Shown one piece after another: positions 45,249 through 56,550 of a DNA stretch of 64,000 nucleotides. Position 1 is the stretch's first letter, and the number at the start of each line of letters is the position of its first letter. The notes under the pieces were generated by a model, which saw only the letters and a list, made by a program, of their open reading frames with translations, was not told the DNA's origin and ran no database searches. A program made the position numbers and the translations under genes. The stretch is from Tetraselmis striata (Eukaryota > Chlorophyta > Chlorodendrophyceae > Chlorodendrales > Chlorodendraceae), in assembly GCA_006384855.1 (NCBI GenBank), contig VCJN01001418.1:1-64000 (forward strand). Direction: 5' to 3'.

Positions 45249-48200
45249 ATGAAGGCCGTGACCGTGATCGCGCTCATTGTGCTGATCGCGCCGCTGTCTG
45301 TCGTGCATAGCAGGTGCGCACGATCAACTCTACCCTGTGACGGATCGTTGCCAGCGTATGTAGCCTTGGCAACATATAAACCCTATGGTTACTACCACGC
45401 CACTCACCTGTCGAGGCTACCCTTACACTAATCAAGCTCCTGCGGCCGAAACTGCGCAGTGCTGTCGATCGCCGGCGCCGTCGTCGCGAGGTCTCGAAGT
45501 ACTCGATGCTGGGTGTCTATTTTACCGTGTCCGCCCTCCGCGTTACACGCGGCATGCCGCTACCCGTAGTTCGCGACGCACTGGCGCCAGAAGTCAGGCA
45601 CAATAGCCGACCCTGAGCAGGTTGTCGATCCCAACCATGCTGTCGCGTGTCGGGTTTGATTGACAACCGCGAGGGGTCGGGTAGACGGCGGGTGGCGGGG
45701 GGGGGGGGGGGGGGGGGGGGGCTGCGCCGAACGATCACGGAAAGTCGGTCTTTTAGACGACCTACTGTAAAACTTACAGTCGACTTTTTACAGTCGAGTA
45801 TGTTGTCGGCCAACTGCAGCTCTTGTTTGCTGGCAATTAGACCCCCAGCCTGCAAGCGGGCGTGTGTCACTGGAACCAGCTGCAAGGCTCGCGCGTCTGT
45901 AAAACTTACAGTCGACTTTTTACAGTCGAGTATGTTGTCGGCCAACTGCAGCTCTTGTTTGCTGGCAATTAGACCCCCAGCCTGCAAGCGGGCGGGTGTC
46001 ACTGGAACCAGCTGCAAGGCTCGCGCGTCTCTCTCCACATCGCCCCCCTCGCGGCCTCAATATTCGCGCCCGCATGCGCAGCACAGTACTCGCGCAGCAG
46101 GCCAGACTTCACCGCAAACGACTCTCAGCCCCTGGCTCTGTCGACACTCGACAGGAACCTTCAAGCCAGAGACCGAGACTATAGCGGCGTGGTGGGAAAG
46201 TACTGCTCTGGACAGGTGAATCATCGCGACGTCTACGCCCTTGACCCCCGTTGTTGTGCAGATATGCGGCGGTGCGAACATAAGGTGTGTGCATGTGTTT
46301 GCGGCCCGCAGGTGCTGAGGTCCAACAACAAAGTGAACAGCTGCCCCGCCGAGTGTAACGACCAGGACGGATGCGACGCGTTCCTCATCAACAAGCAGAC
46401 CGGCTCGTGCACGCTCTTCGGGGGCTGCACTGCCGTGTTCGCTGAAGGATGCGCCAACTGCGAAGTGTCGGTTTGCACGGACAACTGCCCGCGGGCCGAC
46501 ACTACGCCCGACTACGTCGTGCTCGCGGGGCCCCAGCGCTGCGACGATTCGTCGCTTCTGGCCGTCGACGCCCACAACTGCGCAGCTGAGGGCTGCGACC
46601 CGCTGGAGAGGTGCTACGACATGTGCCAAGACGCATTCGGGTGCACCCACTTCTCACTCTCCCAGGCCGACAGCGGCCGCTGCGCACTGTACCAGGGCTG
46701 CCTGTGGTTGGAGGACGCCTCAACACCCAGCGCAGTCGCTCCGATGTACTACGTTGGCACAAACAGGTGGACGCCCGTGATCCACTTTGCGCCGAACAAT
46801 CATTTTCGTCCAGCCAATTCTCCCAAGAACAATCTATTGCAGTTCTTTTTTTTTAATCGAAGTATTGCTGAGAACCCTGTGTAATCTGCCGCATTCTTGT
46901 AGGGCGCGTGGCACGCCCTCGCTTGCCGCTGCAGGACAGGTGAGCGCCACGAGCGGTGCCCTCGGTGCCACATTCTTCAGGAGCGGCGTCACAGCAGCCG
47001 CTGAGGCGGAGCCATGCTTCTTCGAGCGGACCGGCTTGGCATTCGTTGGTCTCCCCGGCGGTGAGGGCTGGAGCCGTCGCCGCGGCAACATTGACAAGTG
47101 CTTTGAGGACTGCGTTGGCGACCTGGACGTCATTGTGGACGACTTTACGGATGGGGGGTGCACCTGCTGGAAGCGCGAGCGGGGCAGGTACGTGCCCACC
47201 GACAACACCCAGGTGGCGTACGACATCTCCGACTGCGAAACCCCCGACGACAGCCTCGACATCCTGAGCGGCCTTGCATCACGCAACGCTGCGATTTTCG
47301 CCCCGGGCGATGATGGCGATGAGGACTCTTCGGAGGATGCCTCGGATGACGACTCTGGTGAGGAAGACTCATCTGAGGACGACTCAGCATCTGAGGAAGA
47401 CGATAGCGGGGAGGAGGATGATAGCTCAGAGGACGACGATGACAATAACAGGACTGGGGGAGATGACGACAGCTCGGAGGACGACTCGGACGACAGCTCG
47501 GAGGACGACTCGGACGAGGACGACAGCTCCGGGGCTGAGGACAGCTCCGAGGATGACTCGAGCGACAACGACACCAGGGCCGGAGGAGATGACGACAGCT
47601 CGGAGGAGGATTCGGAGGAAGAATCATCTGAGGAAGACGATAGCGGGGAGGAGGATGACAGCTCCGAGGAGGAGGACTCGAGCGACAACGAAACCAGGGC
47701 CGGCGGGGACAGCGAGGATGAAGACTCCGATGAGGACAGCGAGGACGAGTCTGGTGATAGCAGTGACGCGGATGGCGATTCTCCAAGCGAGGTGCGGGCT
47801 GCCAATACCGTTGCCAATGATGCCTTTCATGGCCCAGTGACATCTTGGGCGCCCTTGCCGACACATAGCGCCATACGTCAACATGTTGCGACCCAGTTTC
47901 TCACTGTCATAGCGCTGCCGTCACGCTGCTGCACCCTCTTCCTGATGGGCTTGCCGATTGGTTGATCGCAGGGCGATTCCACGGGTTCCACAAGCGAGAC
48001 TGCGGAGGATGACAACGACCCATCTCCGAGCGAGGTAGAAACACGGCCAGCCGCCACGTCGTTGCTCAATGCTTTGGCGACCCGCAACGCCGTCTCACAC
48101 ACCCTACTTATCACAAGCATTGCATGTCGAACAGCAAGAGCGTCTTGCCTGTAAACCCATGCACTGACGCTTGTCGCGGCATGCAGGGCGATTCCACGGG

Positions 48201-48394
48201 TTCCACAAGCGAGACCGCGGAGGATGACAACGACCCATCTCCGAGCGAGGTATTCCGGCCCTTTACATTCCCCGCTGCCTCAGAGCGCGTGGCACTCTGG
48301 AGGTACTGCCAGTGAAGTGCGGCTGAAATCTGGCCCCTTGCCGCGCCGCTCGCAGGGCGACTCGACTGGCTCCTCGAGCGTTGGACCCGTGTGA
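45249..48394 (+). CDS. Secreted Cys-rich protein with a long Ser/Asp/Glu-rich tail
   Basis: Seven exons join in phase: 45249-45313, 46101-46215, 46312-46766, 46981-47791, 47972-48034, 48187-48249 and 48356-48394. All introns are GT-AG; the product is about 536 residues. Exon 1 encodes a signal peptide (MKAVTVIALIVLIAPLSVVH). Exons 2-4 hold three Cys-rich modules, two of them PAN/apple-like in spacing (CPAECNDQDGC...CTLFGGC; CYDMCQDAFGC...CALYQGC), the third ending GGCTCWKRER. From about 47315, exon 4 is almost entirely S/D/E/G (SSEDDSSD, SGEEDDSSEE). Exons 5 and 6 are near-identical 63-nt copies of GDSTGSTSETAEDDNDPS; exon 7 starts GDSTGSS and ends. Such tails bind cations or mineral and are often phosphorylated; a cell-wall, scale or mineral-matrix role is inference. 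Confidence 0.85.
45698..45721. repeat. Poly-G tract in intron 1 of the acidic-protein gene
   Basis: About 24 G on the sense strand, mid-intron; unlike the minus-strand genes, where the sense strand is poly-C. Confidence 0.92.
45767..46030 (+). repeat. 132-bp tandem duplication with palindromic junctions, in intron 1
   Basis: Two nearly identical 132-bp units. Each begins with ACTGTAA/CTGTAA ... TTACAG (inverted repeat around AAC) followed by GTCGAC and TTTTTACAGTCGAG. Because 132 is a multiple of three, the copies are open on both strands, which creates spurious frames. The single visible difference inside the unit is GTGTG versus GGGTG near the end. Confidence 0.9.
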
Positions 48395-48730
48395 GGAGGA
48401 CCTCGTTTCTAGCGCGCGGGGCTGTCTACCTCGGCGCCGCAGCGCACCCAAGACCTGCATAGATTTTGACCCCCAACTCTAAACAGCCCGCGGACAATCG
48501 GAGCGCTCCCCCCTCCCCTCACTTGTTTATAATGTTCCTTGCAATCCCGCAACAGCCGCAGCAGCGCAATCTAGGGTTTGTGACACACACACAATGAAAC
48601 CCTAAACCAGCTGCTGGGCCGATGAGAGGCGTGCCAATGGCACCGCCGGGACGTGTAAATAGCCAATCGTACGTTGGCGTCTCCACGCCCCATGCAGCAT
48701 GTCATCTCGGGCCTCTCGTCCGCTCCAGGC
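48395..48730. other. Convergent intergenic region between the acidic-protein and ribokinase genes
   Basis: 336 bp holding both 3' UTRs. It contains CTAGGGTTTGTGACACACAC and GAAACCCTAAACC words. No clear shared terminator hairpin was seen. Confidence 0.6.
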
Positions 48731-51700
48731 TCACGCTTTCAGGGAGGCGTACAGCGCGTCCACCTTGGGGCGGGACGGCAGGCTGGTGGTGGCGCCCATC
48801 CCCTGCACGCAGATGGCGGCGGCGGCGGCTGCACCGGTCGTTGCGGCGGCACAGGTCAGTTTGGGCAACGATAGGAGCAACCCTGGCTCCATAACCTAGA
48901 CCTGTATATACCCTAACTAATCATAACTTCCATCAGAAAAAGTAAGAGCATATGCAACATCATCGCTGTATGTTTGTCATGTATGCCAGGTTGTGTCGTA
49001 TGCCGAGTCACCCGTAGTAGCTACACGTACGGGTGCCAGCCCGACTACAAGATCCAAAAAATAAGAACGTGCCCTGGACTACATGTATGATCGAAAAAAT
49101 AAGAATGTGCCCTGTTCGTCTCGGTCCAATTTCAGATGAATACATCACGATATCATCACGACAATTAATAACACTCGCTCGCACCCAATTGCGAGAGCAA
49201 AAATGGGGTTTTCATCGCCGGGTCGGCATCCGCAGTATACAAACCGTCAAACAGTAGCAATGGTGTGCCGGGGCCGAGAGAGGCGCTACTTTGGACCAAA
49301 GAGGATTGGCCTGACGGAATGCGGGCATCGGGTGGGCCGCTCGTTGGACGCTGCGGGCGGACTCACAGGCAAAGAGCATCGCGTCCTCGGCCGGCAGGCC
49401 GTCCAGGCAGCCCACGGCCCAGGCGGCGGTGTAGCAGTCCCCGGCGCCCGTGGTGTCCAGCACCTTGTCGACCGGCACGGCCGCCTGCCTCACCGGGGGG
49501 CACCTCTACGGCGCGCACAGTCGCGTGAGAGCGTGATCTACTTTGCCACGCTGGTTCGCCTGAGCGCGATCGGGTGCGCCTTCCCAGAGTCAACGGGCGG
49601 GGTGCATGCACGGGACGCTGGGGATGGCTGCTGCAACGCACGGCCCCATCGAAAAAGGCTCGGCGGCCGTGCTCCATCAACACTGGAGTCATTGGGGTTC
49701 AATCCCGTGGTTCAAACTCAGGACTTAGGGTTTTTTTAAGATTTAGGTTTTTGGTTTAAACCCTACACCTAAACCCTAAAAACCGACGAAACAGCGCATG
49801 ACGCAGCGAAGGCTAGAAAGCTTTCACACGTTTGCATTGGTATATACCTACAAGCACAAACCGTCTGCAGATAAGCAACCTTTTCGACCCCCGCGAAGAG
49901 GGAAAACTGTTAAAACGGAGAAATAAGTCAGAATATAGCACGAATGTAGCACAAATACTTCGACGCAAATGTGCCAAACAGTTCATTATTTGGGGCCCCT
50001 CGGGCCGTATCATTTATTTATTTATTCATTCATTTATTAGACCCAATACAAAAATAGACACTATTTCATTTATTTATGTATTTAGTTCTACGGTACATAG
50101 GAATGATTCTGAACGGATTATGTTTACACGTTGAATGAGCCCCCCGGCTCCCTTAGCGAATCAGTGTACTTAACGCATAGACACACCGGCAAATGTACAG
50201 TCGGTGCAATAGTAGTATGAGCCCCCCTTGGCCTTCAGAGGTCTGCATGCGACGGGCTACAGCCGGCCCTCTGCAGGGTTCATGCAGCCGGGCGCCGTAC
50301 GACAGTTTGCCTGGTTCGCCCGGGAATACAAGTTGTAACAACTATCGAGTTTTTATTTCAATGAGCGTCCTGTGCCGTACAACAGAGTCCGAGTCCGTAT
50401 GGAAATATAGCATAGATGTGACAAATGTTGTGAGATGCATTGCATCGGCCCCATTGCTTGAGGCTCCTAGTTTGGGATGCATTCAGGGGTGCACTGGCCT
50501 TCGGAGGGCTGCATGCGACGACGGGCTACAGCCGGCCCCATACATACAGGTTGATGCAGCCGGGCCCTAAGGCAGCTGACCGGTGTAGTTAGAAGACCGG
50601 CGGGAACAAGGCGCAACAACTTTTGAACAATGGCACGGGTGCTACCCAAACGGTGCCGGCAGCGTTGGAGAGTTGCAACGCATGCGTGGTCAGGCATGTC
50701 GGGGGGTGCCCTGGCAAACGCCCACCTGCACCCCGCAGCAGCAGCGAGCCCTTTGCGCCCAGCTTGACAAGCACCGTCTCGATGCCCTTGGAGAACAGCA
50801 GCCCCGCCGCGGCGCCGATCTGCGCCTCTGTGTCGGTGGGCATCCCCGTGATGCGCGCGAGCTCCGTCTCGTTGGGGCTCACCACAGTGAGGCAGGCCAG
50901 GAGCTCGGGGCTGATCTCGCCCTCCTGCCCGCCGACGTCCAACACCACCGGCACGCCCGCTGCCTGGGCAATCTAGTCCGGCGCCAACAAGGAACGCCGT
51001 TGCGCATCAGCGGCATCACGGCCATAGACAGGCGCCACCCACCCATCCCATCCCATCCCATCCCATCATTCCGCACCCCGCCACTCAATCGAGAGCGGCG
51101 CAGGACAGAGGCCGGAGCAAGTACAGCAATATCCGCCCCATCTCCACCCTCGTTCATCAATGCATGGCACTTGCTGAGCGGATACATAATGTAAGTGGTA
51201 AGATCTGCAAGGAGGCATGGACGTCCGCCCATCGAGCCGACTCTGTCCGGATGCGGCACTTTTGCAAAGAGCCGTGGATGTTCCTCCATAACGTCGTAAT
51301 GGAATCCAATTTGACGGGCTCTTCGGAGGGCGGAGGAACCAGGACCATTGCAAGCCGCCGCCGCGCACCTTGGCAACCTCGATGTTGACCGCCTCGGGGA
51401 TCTCGCGCTGCAGCAGCAGCATCCCCGCCCCGGCGATGGCCTACGGGCGGGCCGCACGGGGTCCGTCAGGCCCGGCACACCGGCGCCGTAGGGTCATGCA
51501 TGCGCTGGGGGAGGAATGCCGCACCGTCTTCGCGATCTCCGTTAGGGCCCACCCTGCCTGATTAGCCCCGCCAACGATGACAATGGAGTTTTCGCCTTGA
51601 GAGTATGAGCGAGCGACACATCAGGGGGCAGGGGAGGGAGTGGGGCATGGTTTATTCGGGGAATTGGCGGCTTTCCAAATCATATTAGAGAATTGATAGG

Positions 51701-52462
51701 AAGCGGTGTGCGTTATGTTGCGATTGCCTAAGCAAGAAAAGTATACCAGATGTACGGTGTACTTTTGCTTGAGATTATTATGCAGGTGCGCACATGTTGA
51801 CATATGTTGGAACAGATGGTCCGCCTATGACAGCAAAGGCGGCCACCTGAGGGCTGCAGCAGGATCACCGCCGTTCCAGTCGGCGCGTCTACCACCGACA
51901 GCGCGGAGCAGTCCACCCCGCAGCTTCCCAGCGAGTCGCGCAGTATGCCGGCGTTGGCGTCGTTGCCGAGCTGCCCCACGAACAGCGTGGGGTAGGCCAG
52001 CCGCCCGGCGGCGCTCGCCTGGTTGGCTCCCTGGCGGGAGGAGGCGCGGCGGCGTGTCAGAGGTTATCACCTGATGCAGCCAGGCATCGGATGCGAGTGC
52101 AGCCCAGGTAGGGCTGTACGGGGCGAATGCGTTGTGGGCGCAAAAGGAAGCGCGGGGGGGGGGGGGGGCTCGATGAGGCTGCCGACCTTGCCGCCCGGGA
52201 AAGTCTGCAGGTCCGACGCTGCGAGCGTCTCACCCGCCAGCGGGAGCCGCGAGACGGACAGCACCAAGTCGGCGTTGGCACTGCCGACCACCACCAGCGG
52301 GGGTCGAGCACCGCCGCCTGCTTGCGCCTGCACGAAGAGGCAGCGGTGGCGACCCTTCGTCAGTCGGCGGCGGCCGGCGAGCGCCATCGCCCGGAGGTGG
52401 GTCGATCCCCCCCACGCCATCGCGGGGAGGCGGCGCGGCGGCACCACCCGCGCGGCGGCCAT
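48731..52462 (-). CDS. rbsK: Ribokinase (PfkB family), probably plastid-targeted
   Basis: Phosphorylates D-ribose to ribose 5-phosphate using ATP. Exons: 52462-52187, 52030-51847, 51595-51525, 51440-51369, 50972-50726, 49505-49367 and 48828-48731, all GT-AG; about 361 residues. The first about 48 residues are Arg/Ala-rich without acidic residues (transit-peptide-like), ending near CLFVQAQAGGG. Signatures in order: VVVGSANADLV; FPGGK|GANQA (split by intron 1, the first PfkB signature); ENSIVIVGGANQ; AIAGAGMLLLQREIPEAVN; VVSPNETELARITG; DTTGAGDC with the catalytic Asp; and the C-terminal SAAAAICVQGMGATTSLPS. Phases close except in exon 6, where the frame must slip by one base near 49480-49490 (GCAGGCGGCC) to reach VPVDKVLDTT. 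This is a real frameshift or a sequence error. Intron 1 has a C15 tract shortly after the donor. Confidence 0.9.
50215..50575. repeat. Pair of diverged repeats in ribokinase intron 5
   Basis: Two copies about 270 bp apart share GCCTTC.GAGG.CTGCATGCGACG, GGGCTACAGCCGGCCC and TGATGCAGCCGGGC. Confidence 0.7.
52154..52168. repeat. G15 tract in ribokinase intron 1
   Basis: C15 on the sense strand, beginning about 18 nt after the donor at 52186. Confidence 0.9.
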
Positions 52463-52914
52463 TGTCCCGGTTGTGCGCTGTCGTTGATGGGCGTTCGGGG
52501 TGAGGGTTCCACGCAGGCGAGTGGCTGCTGGCGCGTCGTAAAAGACAGACCGGGCAGAGTAGCAACGATTTGGCACTGTATACGGGTAGTGGCCGGTACA
52601 GTGGCGACTGCTACGCTGCGCGCGCCGATGACAGCGCCAGCTCCTGCGCGCAGGGTTCTAATCCAGAGGTAGGATATCGCAGCGAGCAGCGTCGGCATCC
52701 ATCGCCATCAGATGAATGACGTCAGACTGCTCGTCGCGTCCGCTACTGCTCAGGGTTTACAGGTACAGGGTATCGTTGCGCGATGAGCAGCGCGGCGTGC
52801 TGCGCGCGCCGCAAAGGGTTTCAAAATATACCTTTCCACACAAAATATGCCTTTCAGCCCACATTTAGAACACCTTCATTAACACCTTCAATCCCCGAGG
52901 GCCTGATCAGCAGC

Positions 52915-53285
52915 ACGGCGTAGGTGTGCGGGCCGATAATGGATGTCGCAAGTATACAGGTAGTAGGCCAGTAGTAGCGGGGTTAATTTGCGGTCATCGT
53001 GACTTTGGCCGGCCCGGCGGCCCGACCACCATGCCGCGGATATATCTATATATTATTATCGGCGCGGTGCATCATCGCGCACAGTCGCCAGCAATCGCCG
53101 GCCATCAACAGCACGGCCTATGTGTGTGGGCCGATCATGGATGTGGCCATTAGCAGGCCAGTAGTGGGGTTAATTTGCGATCATGAGTTTAACCCGCCCG
53201 GCGGCCCGATCCCTATGCCGCTGCGGACGATGTATTATTATCGGCGCGGTGCCTCATCGCGCACAATCGTCCGCAGCTAGGCCGG
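52915..53285. repeat. Tandem duplication of about 180-195 bp
   Basis: AGGCCAGTAGT..GGGGTTAATTTGCG, GGCCCGA.C, TATTATTATCGGCGCGGTGC and TCATCGCGCACA occur in the same order at about 52970-53080 and 53155-53265. Confidence 0.75.
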
Positions 53286-53329
53286 AGCGCACCATAGTCG
53301 CTGCGAGCTCGACGCGACGCTGTGAGACG

Positions 53330-53402
53330 CACTCCTCTCTCTCTCTCTCTCCCTCCCTCCCCCTCTCTGACTCTCTCTTACTCTCTCTCTCCCTCTCTCT
53401 CC
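53330..53402. repeat. (CT)n low-complexity tract
   Basis: About 70 bp of imperfect CTCTCT/CCCTC repeats. Confidence 0.9.
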
Positions 53403-55368
53403 CCACCGCATACAACTCTACGGAAAGTGCCGCAGGGTTGCTACAACGCCCCTCCCCCTCCACCTCCTTGTTTGCTATGGCGTATTCTGCCTGTCGAATG
53501 GGGATCGCAGCAGTTCGTGCGCACACAGCACTCTCTCTAGCCGTATCCATGCCCCCCCCCTCCCTCAAGTACGTCCCTACACACATCGCCAGGTGCATGT
53601 TGTGGTTTTCTTGTCGCCCGTGGATACAAGTATATGAAGCACTGCCGATGACAGTCACTCACCGGTGGTTGTCACTCTTTTACCGAGTCCCGTGGTGGTC
53701 CCGTTATTGGTGAATTATGTCGCGTGTACTGTAGTAGGCAACCCGCTACTCGGCGCTCGCCCGCCGTTGGGTTGGATGAACCATCCCGCGTCCGACAGCG
53801 AACCTATCCGGTGACACTGCCCATATGAATCACACTTTGTTAGCCAGGCTTGGTCTTCTGCCATGGTCGCATGTACTGCGGCCCCGACACGGTTTGTTCC
53901 CGGGCGGCAAACCCGTAGCGTCTCGATGCCTGCTAGACACCGATGGGAGGTAAGAGATTGAGGTGGCGCGGTCTTCTGTCGACTCGAACCCGGCCCCCTG
54001 CGCCTACGCGTACTACGTCGTTGTATAGACGCGGCTCCCATTCGCTCACCACACCATCTGACACGGGTCGACGACGTTGACGATATGTAGGACCACTTCG
54101 CCATAATTCCGTGTGAGGCACCATGGCATCCATCCGTGCTCCGACACTCGCCGAGTGCGTCGTCATGCTCGCCAGACTTACCACCTACGCACGATGGCCA
54201 AGTTAGTGCGGGAGTGCGACAGCCACGGCCAGCGCTATAGTGTGTGCAAGCGCACCTGGAGACCGATTTATGCCCCAAGACATACCAGCCGAAGGTGTGT
54301 TGCTTCTTTTTTGGCTATTTACATTCTCCCTCACAAAGCGTTTAGGCTTTCTCGACTCTGTATAGCGGCCGCCGCTGCTTGCCTCAAAATACTATCGAAA
54401 TCACAAACAGACCGTCGCCCTAAGGTCGACATCGAAACGTTTGCTCGTCTGCGGCACCTCATTGCATGTTATGCAGTATCATCACTAATACATCACCATG
54501 CTGAACGTGCCGCTGTGCTTCGACGATTAATCGCAGAAATGCCGCGGCCGTCGTAATGTTGGGTACCGCCGGTGCGCGGGAGACAACTAGAAAATATGCG
54601 ATGTGACTGCGATGCCCCGCACCCCTCTTGCTGCACCCTCCCGCCCGCAAGTCGCATCTTCACATCTACCTTAATGACGTGTGAGAACCTCGGGTGATGC
54701 TCGCGTTCTGCCCCTTCCCGCAATTTGAATATCATGACTATAGGCGGAAGCAAGTGGCCAAGAACGGTGAGCGAGCGGAGCCGCTTCAATTTTCACGCAA
54801 CGCACTTCTACAGCATGGAAATCAACCGATAATTGCCACTTATTTTCATCCGTAGGTTGATACGACTTTATTGTAAGTTCATGTGGATGGCAACATCATG
54901 TGCTTTGGCACATGCCGCGACCAGCAGCCCGAATAAGCCATGCTCTGCATGCACAACAACTACCGCATGCACGGCCGCGGTACTAACTGCCAAATGACGG
55001 ACAGACTGCACTCACGCGCGCAGTGGATAGAAGGCGCAGTCCGGCCGCCACCAAGAGCGGGCGCGACTTCCACGAGCCGAGGTGCTATAAGTGCAGCTAC
55101 TGCGTATTGTTCCCATTTGCATGTACGTCCGCGCCGCGGCAGTGCACTTGACCTCGTACCACATAGTTTTGAACTCCAGCAAACTGTGCTTCAAGCTCCG
55201 GGAATAATAGCTCCCGGTCACGACCTTGAACGACGGAAAGCAGGGCTCAGCGTCCGGCACCAGATCCTTGAGTTCATCCTTGTGGTTACGATGTTGCCGA
55301 GAGGCACTGCATGTTGAAACAAGTCAGCCACCTCCCAACGGTACAATAACGATACCCATATCGTGAAC
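53403..55368. other. Spacer with no recognised gene
   Basis: No convincing exon was found on either strand; several frames of 100-190 codons lack protein-like composition. Confidence 0.45.
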
Positions 55369-56040
55369 TCAGTGATCGCGAAAGGTATCAGCGATAATAT
55401 CGTGTTGTACACGCCAATGAGCGTCTCTAGGCGCCGGGAGGTATTTGAACGCGTCGCCAGAGGGCGACAGTGGCGAAGTTGTGCTATGTTGAGGGCAGAA
55501 TGATCTGGCTCCCACCACCGGGGTCAGGCATGGGCTAGGCCGAAAGAAGTACCCGGCAGTTACCTCGTGCAACTCTTGCGGAGGGATGATGGCTACCATC
55601 CACATGCCCGACGACGCCGCGTCGAACTGACCGAATAAGATCCGCCCTTTATATGTGACAGAGAGAGTGCCCATCTTGTTATGTAGCCGGGAGTTGTTGG
55701 CATGGTCCATGAATGCCGTCAGTTCATTGTGCGAGCCCAATGCAGCCTCTGCCTCCCGCTCCATCATCACGCGGGCGTCCGCATCCCTGAGGTGGCCATA
55801 GCCGCCTAGCCGTCTGAAAGCGCCCCCACATCTCGCGCACCGCCACCGCCTCGGCAAAAACGGCGTAGCTGGCCGACCCGCGAGCATCGTTGAGGCAGTC
55901 AACATAGTGTCGGGCGGGTGAAATTTTGTTGACGCTGCCACGGCCAAGCACGGATTCAAGCTGTGGGTAGAAGGAACCAAGGGCGGGGATGTTGGTGTCG
56001 GAGTTCCAATGAGCAACCTCGGGAGATGTCGTTCATGCAA
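55369..56040 (-). CDS. Cache-like sensor domain fragment, probably degraded
   Basis: The minus strand carries two adjacent protein-like frames. The first reads GSFYPQLESVLGRGSVNKIS and ASYAVFAEAVAVREMWGRF. After a frame change near 55800 the second reads ADARVMMEREAEAAL, LHNKMGTLSVTYKGRILFGQ and SGMWMVAIIPPQELHE, followed by a good donor (GAG|GTAACT at about 55566). The last block has the strand-turn-W-x-hydrophobic-P pattern of Cache extracellular sensor domains. A downstream segment after CGCCTAG (ETLIGVYNTILSLIPFAITE) could be a membrane helix. No start, ligand residues or output domain were found. The frame change suggests a short intron not recognised, an error or decay. Confidence 0.38.
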   Translation of the reverse strand: MHERHLPRLLIGTPTPTSPPLVPSTHSLNPCLAVAASTKFHPPDTMLTASTMLAGRPATPFLPRRWRCARCGGAFRRLGGYGHLRDADARVMMEREAEAALGSHNELTAFMDHANNSRLHNKMGTLSVTYKGRILFGQFDAASSGMWMVAIIPPQELHEVTAGYFFRPSPCLTPVVGARSFCPQHSTTSPLSPSGDAFKYLPAPRDAHWRVQHDIIADTFRDH

Positions 56041-56550
56041 CCAATGAAGGGGGCATCACAGACGGTAGCCATGCGGTGGATGCTAACACTCTTCAATCAA
56101 ATGTGGACTCCTAAACATCGCGTCTAAGTGACCGGGAATGGTAATAACTATACTTTTGCCTGGGTCTTTCTGGGATACACATATATGTGTACATGCATAC
56201 TATAAACTGACACGTACATAACTATATCAATGGAGCGTGGTGCACCTGTCGGTCTTTTTACCGCGGCTCTTCTAATCATTATATGTCGGGCTTGTCATTC
56301 TTCCAATATGACCTATGTGCTTCACGCCCGTCTCCAACGCAAACGCGCGGCTATAAAATCAAGAGAACCTGGACGACAAGAGGCCAGAAAAGGCGGAGGG
56401 TGGCCGTCACTATCGGCCCTAGCCCGACCGGGAGGACCCAAAAGAACCCGAGCCCAAGGCTCCAGCGCCCCTGCCCGCCAAGGATGATCCCGCATAGCCC
56501 GAGAAGCCCGGGACCCGACCCTGCGGTTCGGATGTCATCCATGTGATCAA

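Noticed and set aside
46834-47817. Long Ser-rich minus-strand frame
   Set aside because: Antisense of the Ser/Asp/Glu-rich exon; the plus strand has the splice sites and the signal peptide.
48829-49366. Ribokinase last intron first read as CT-AC with a CCTGTG direct repeat at both ends
   Set aside because: An in-phase canonical acceptor (GGTGCAG at 48834-48829) joins the exons as GCC T|CC GCC and gives the expected C-terminus, so no unusual intron is needed.
49725-49790. CCCTAAA/TTTAGGG words suggesting an interstitial telomere
   Set aside because: Only three or four irregular copies occur, without a tandem array.
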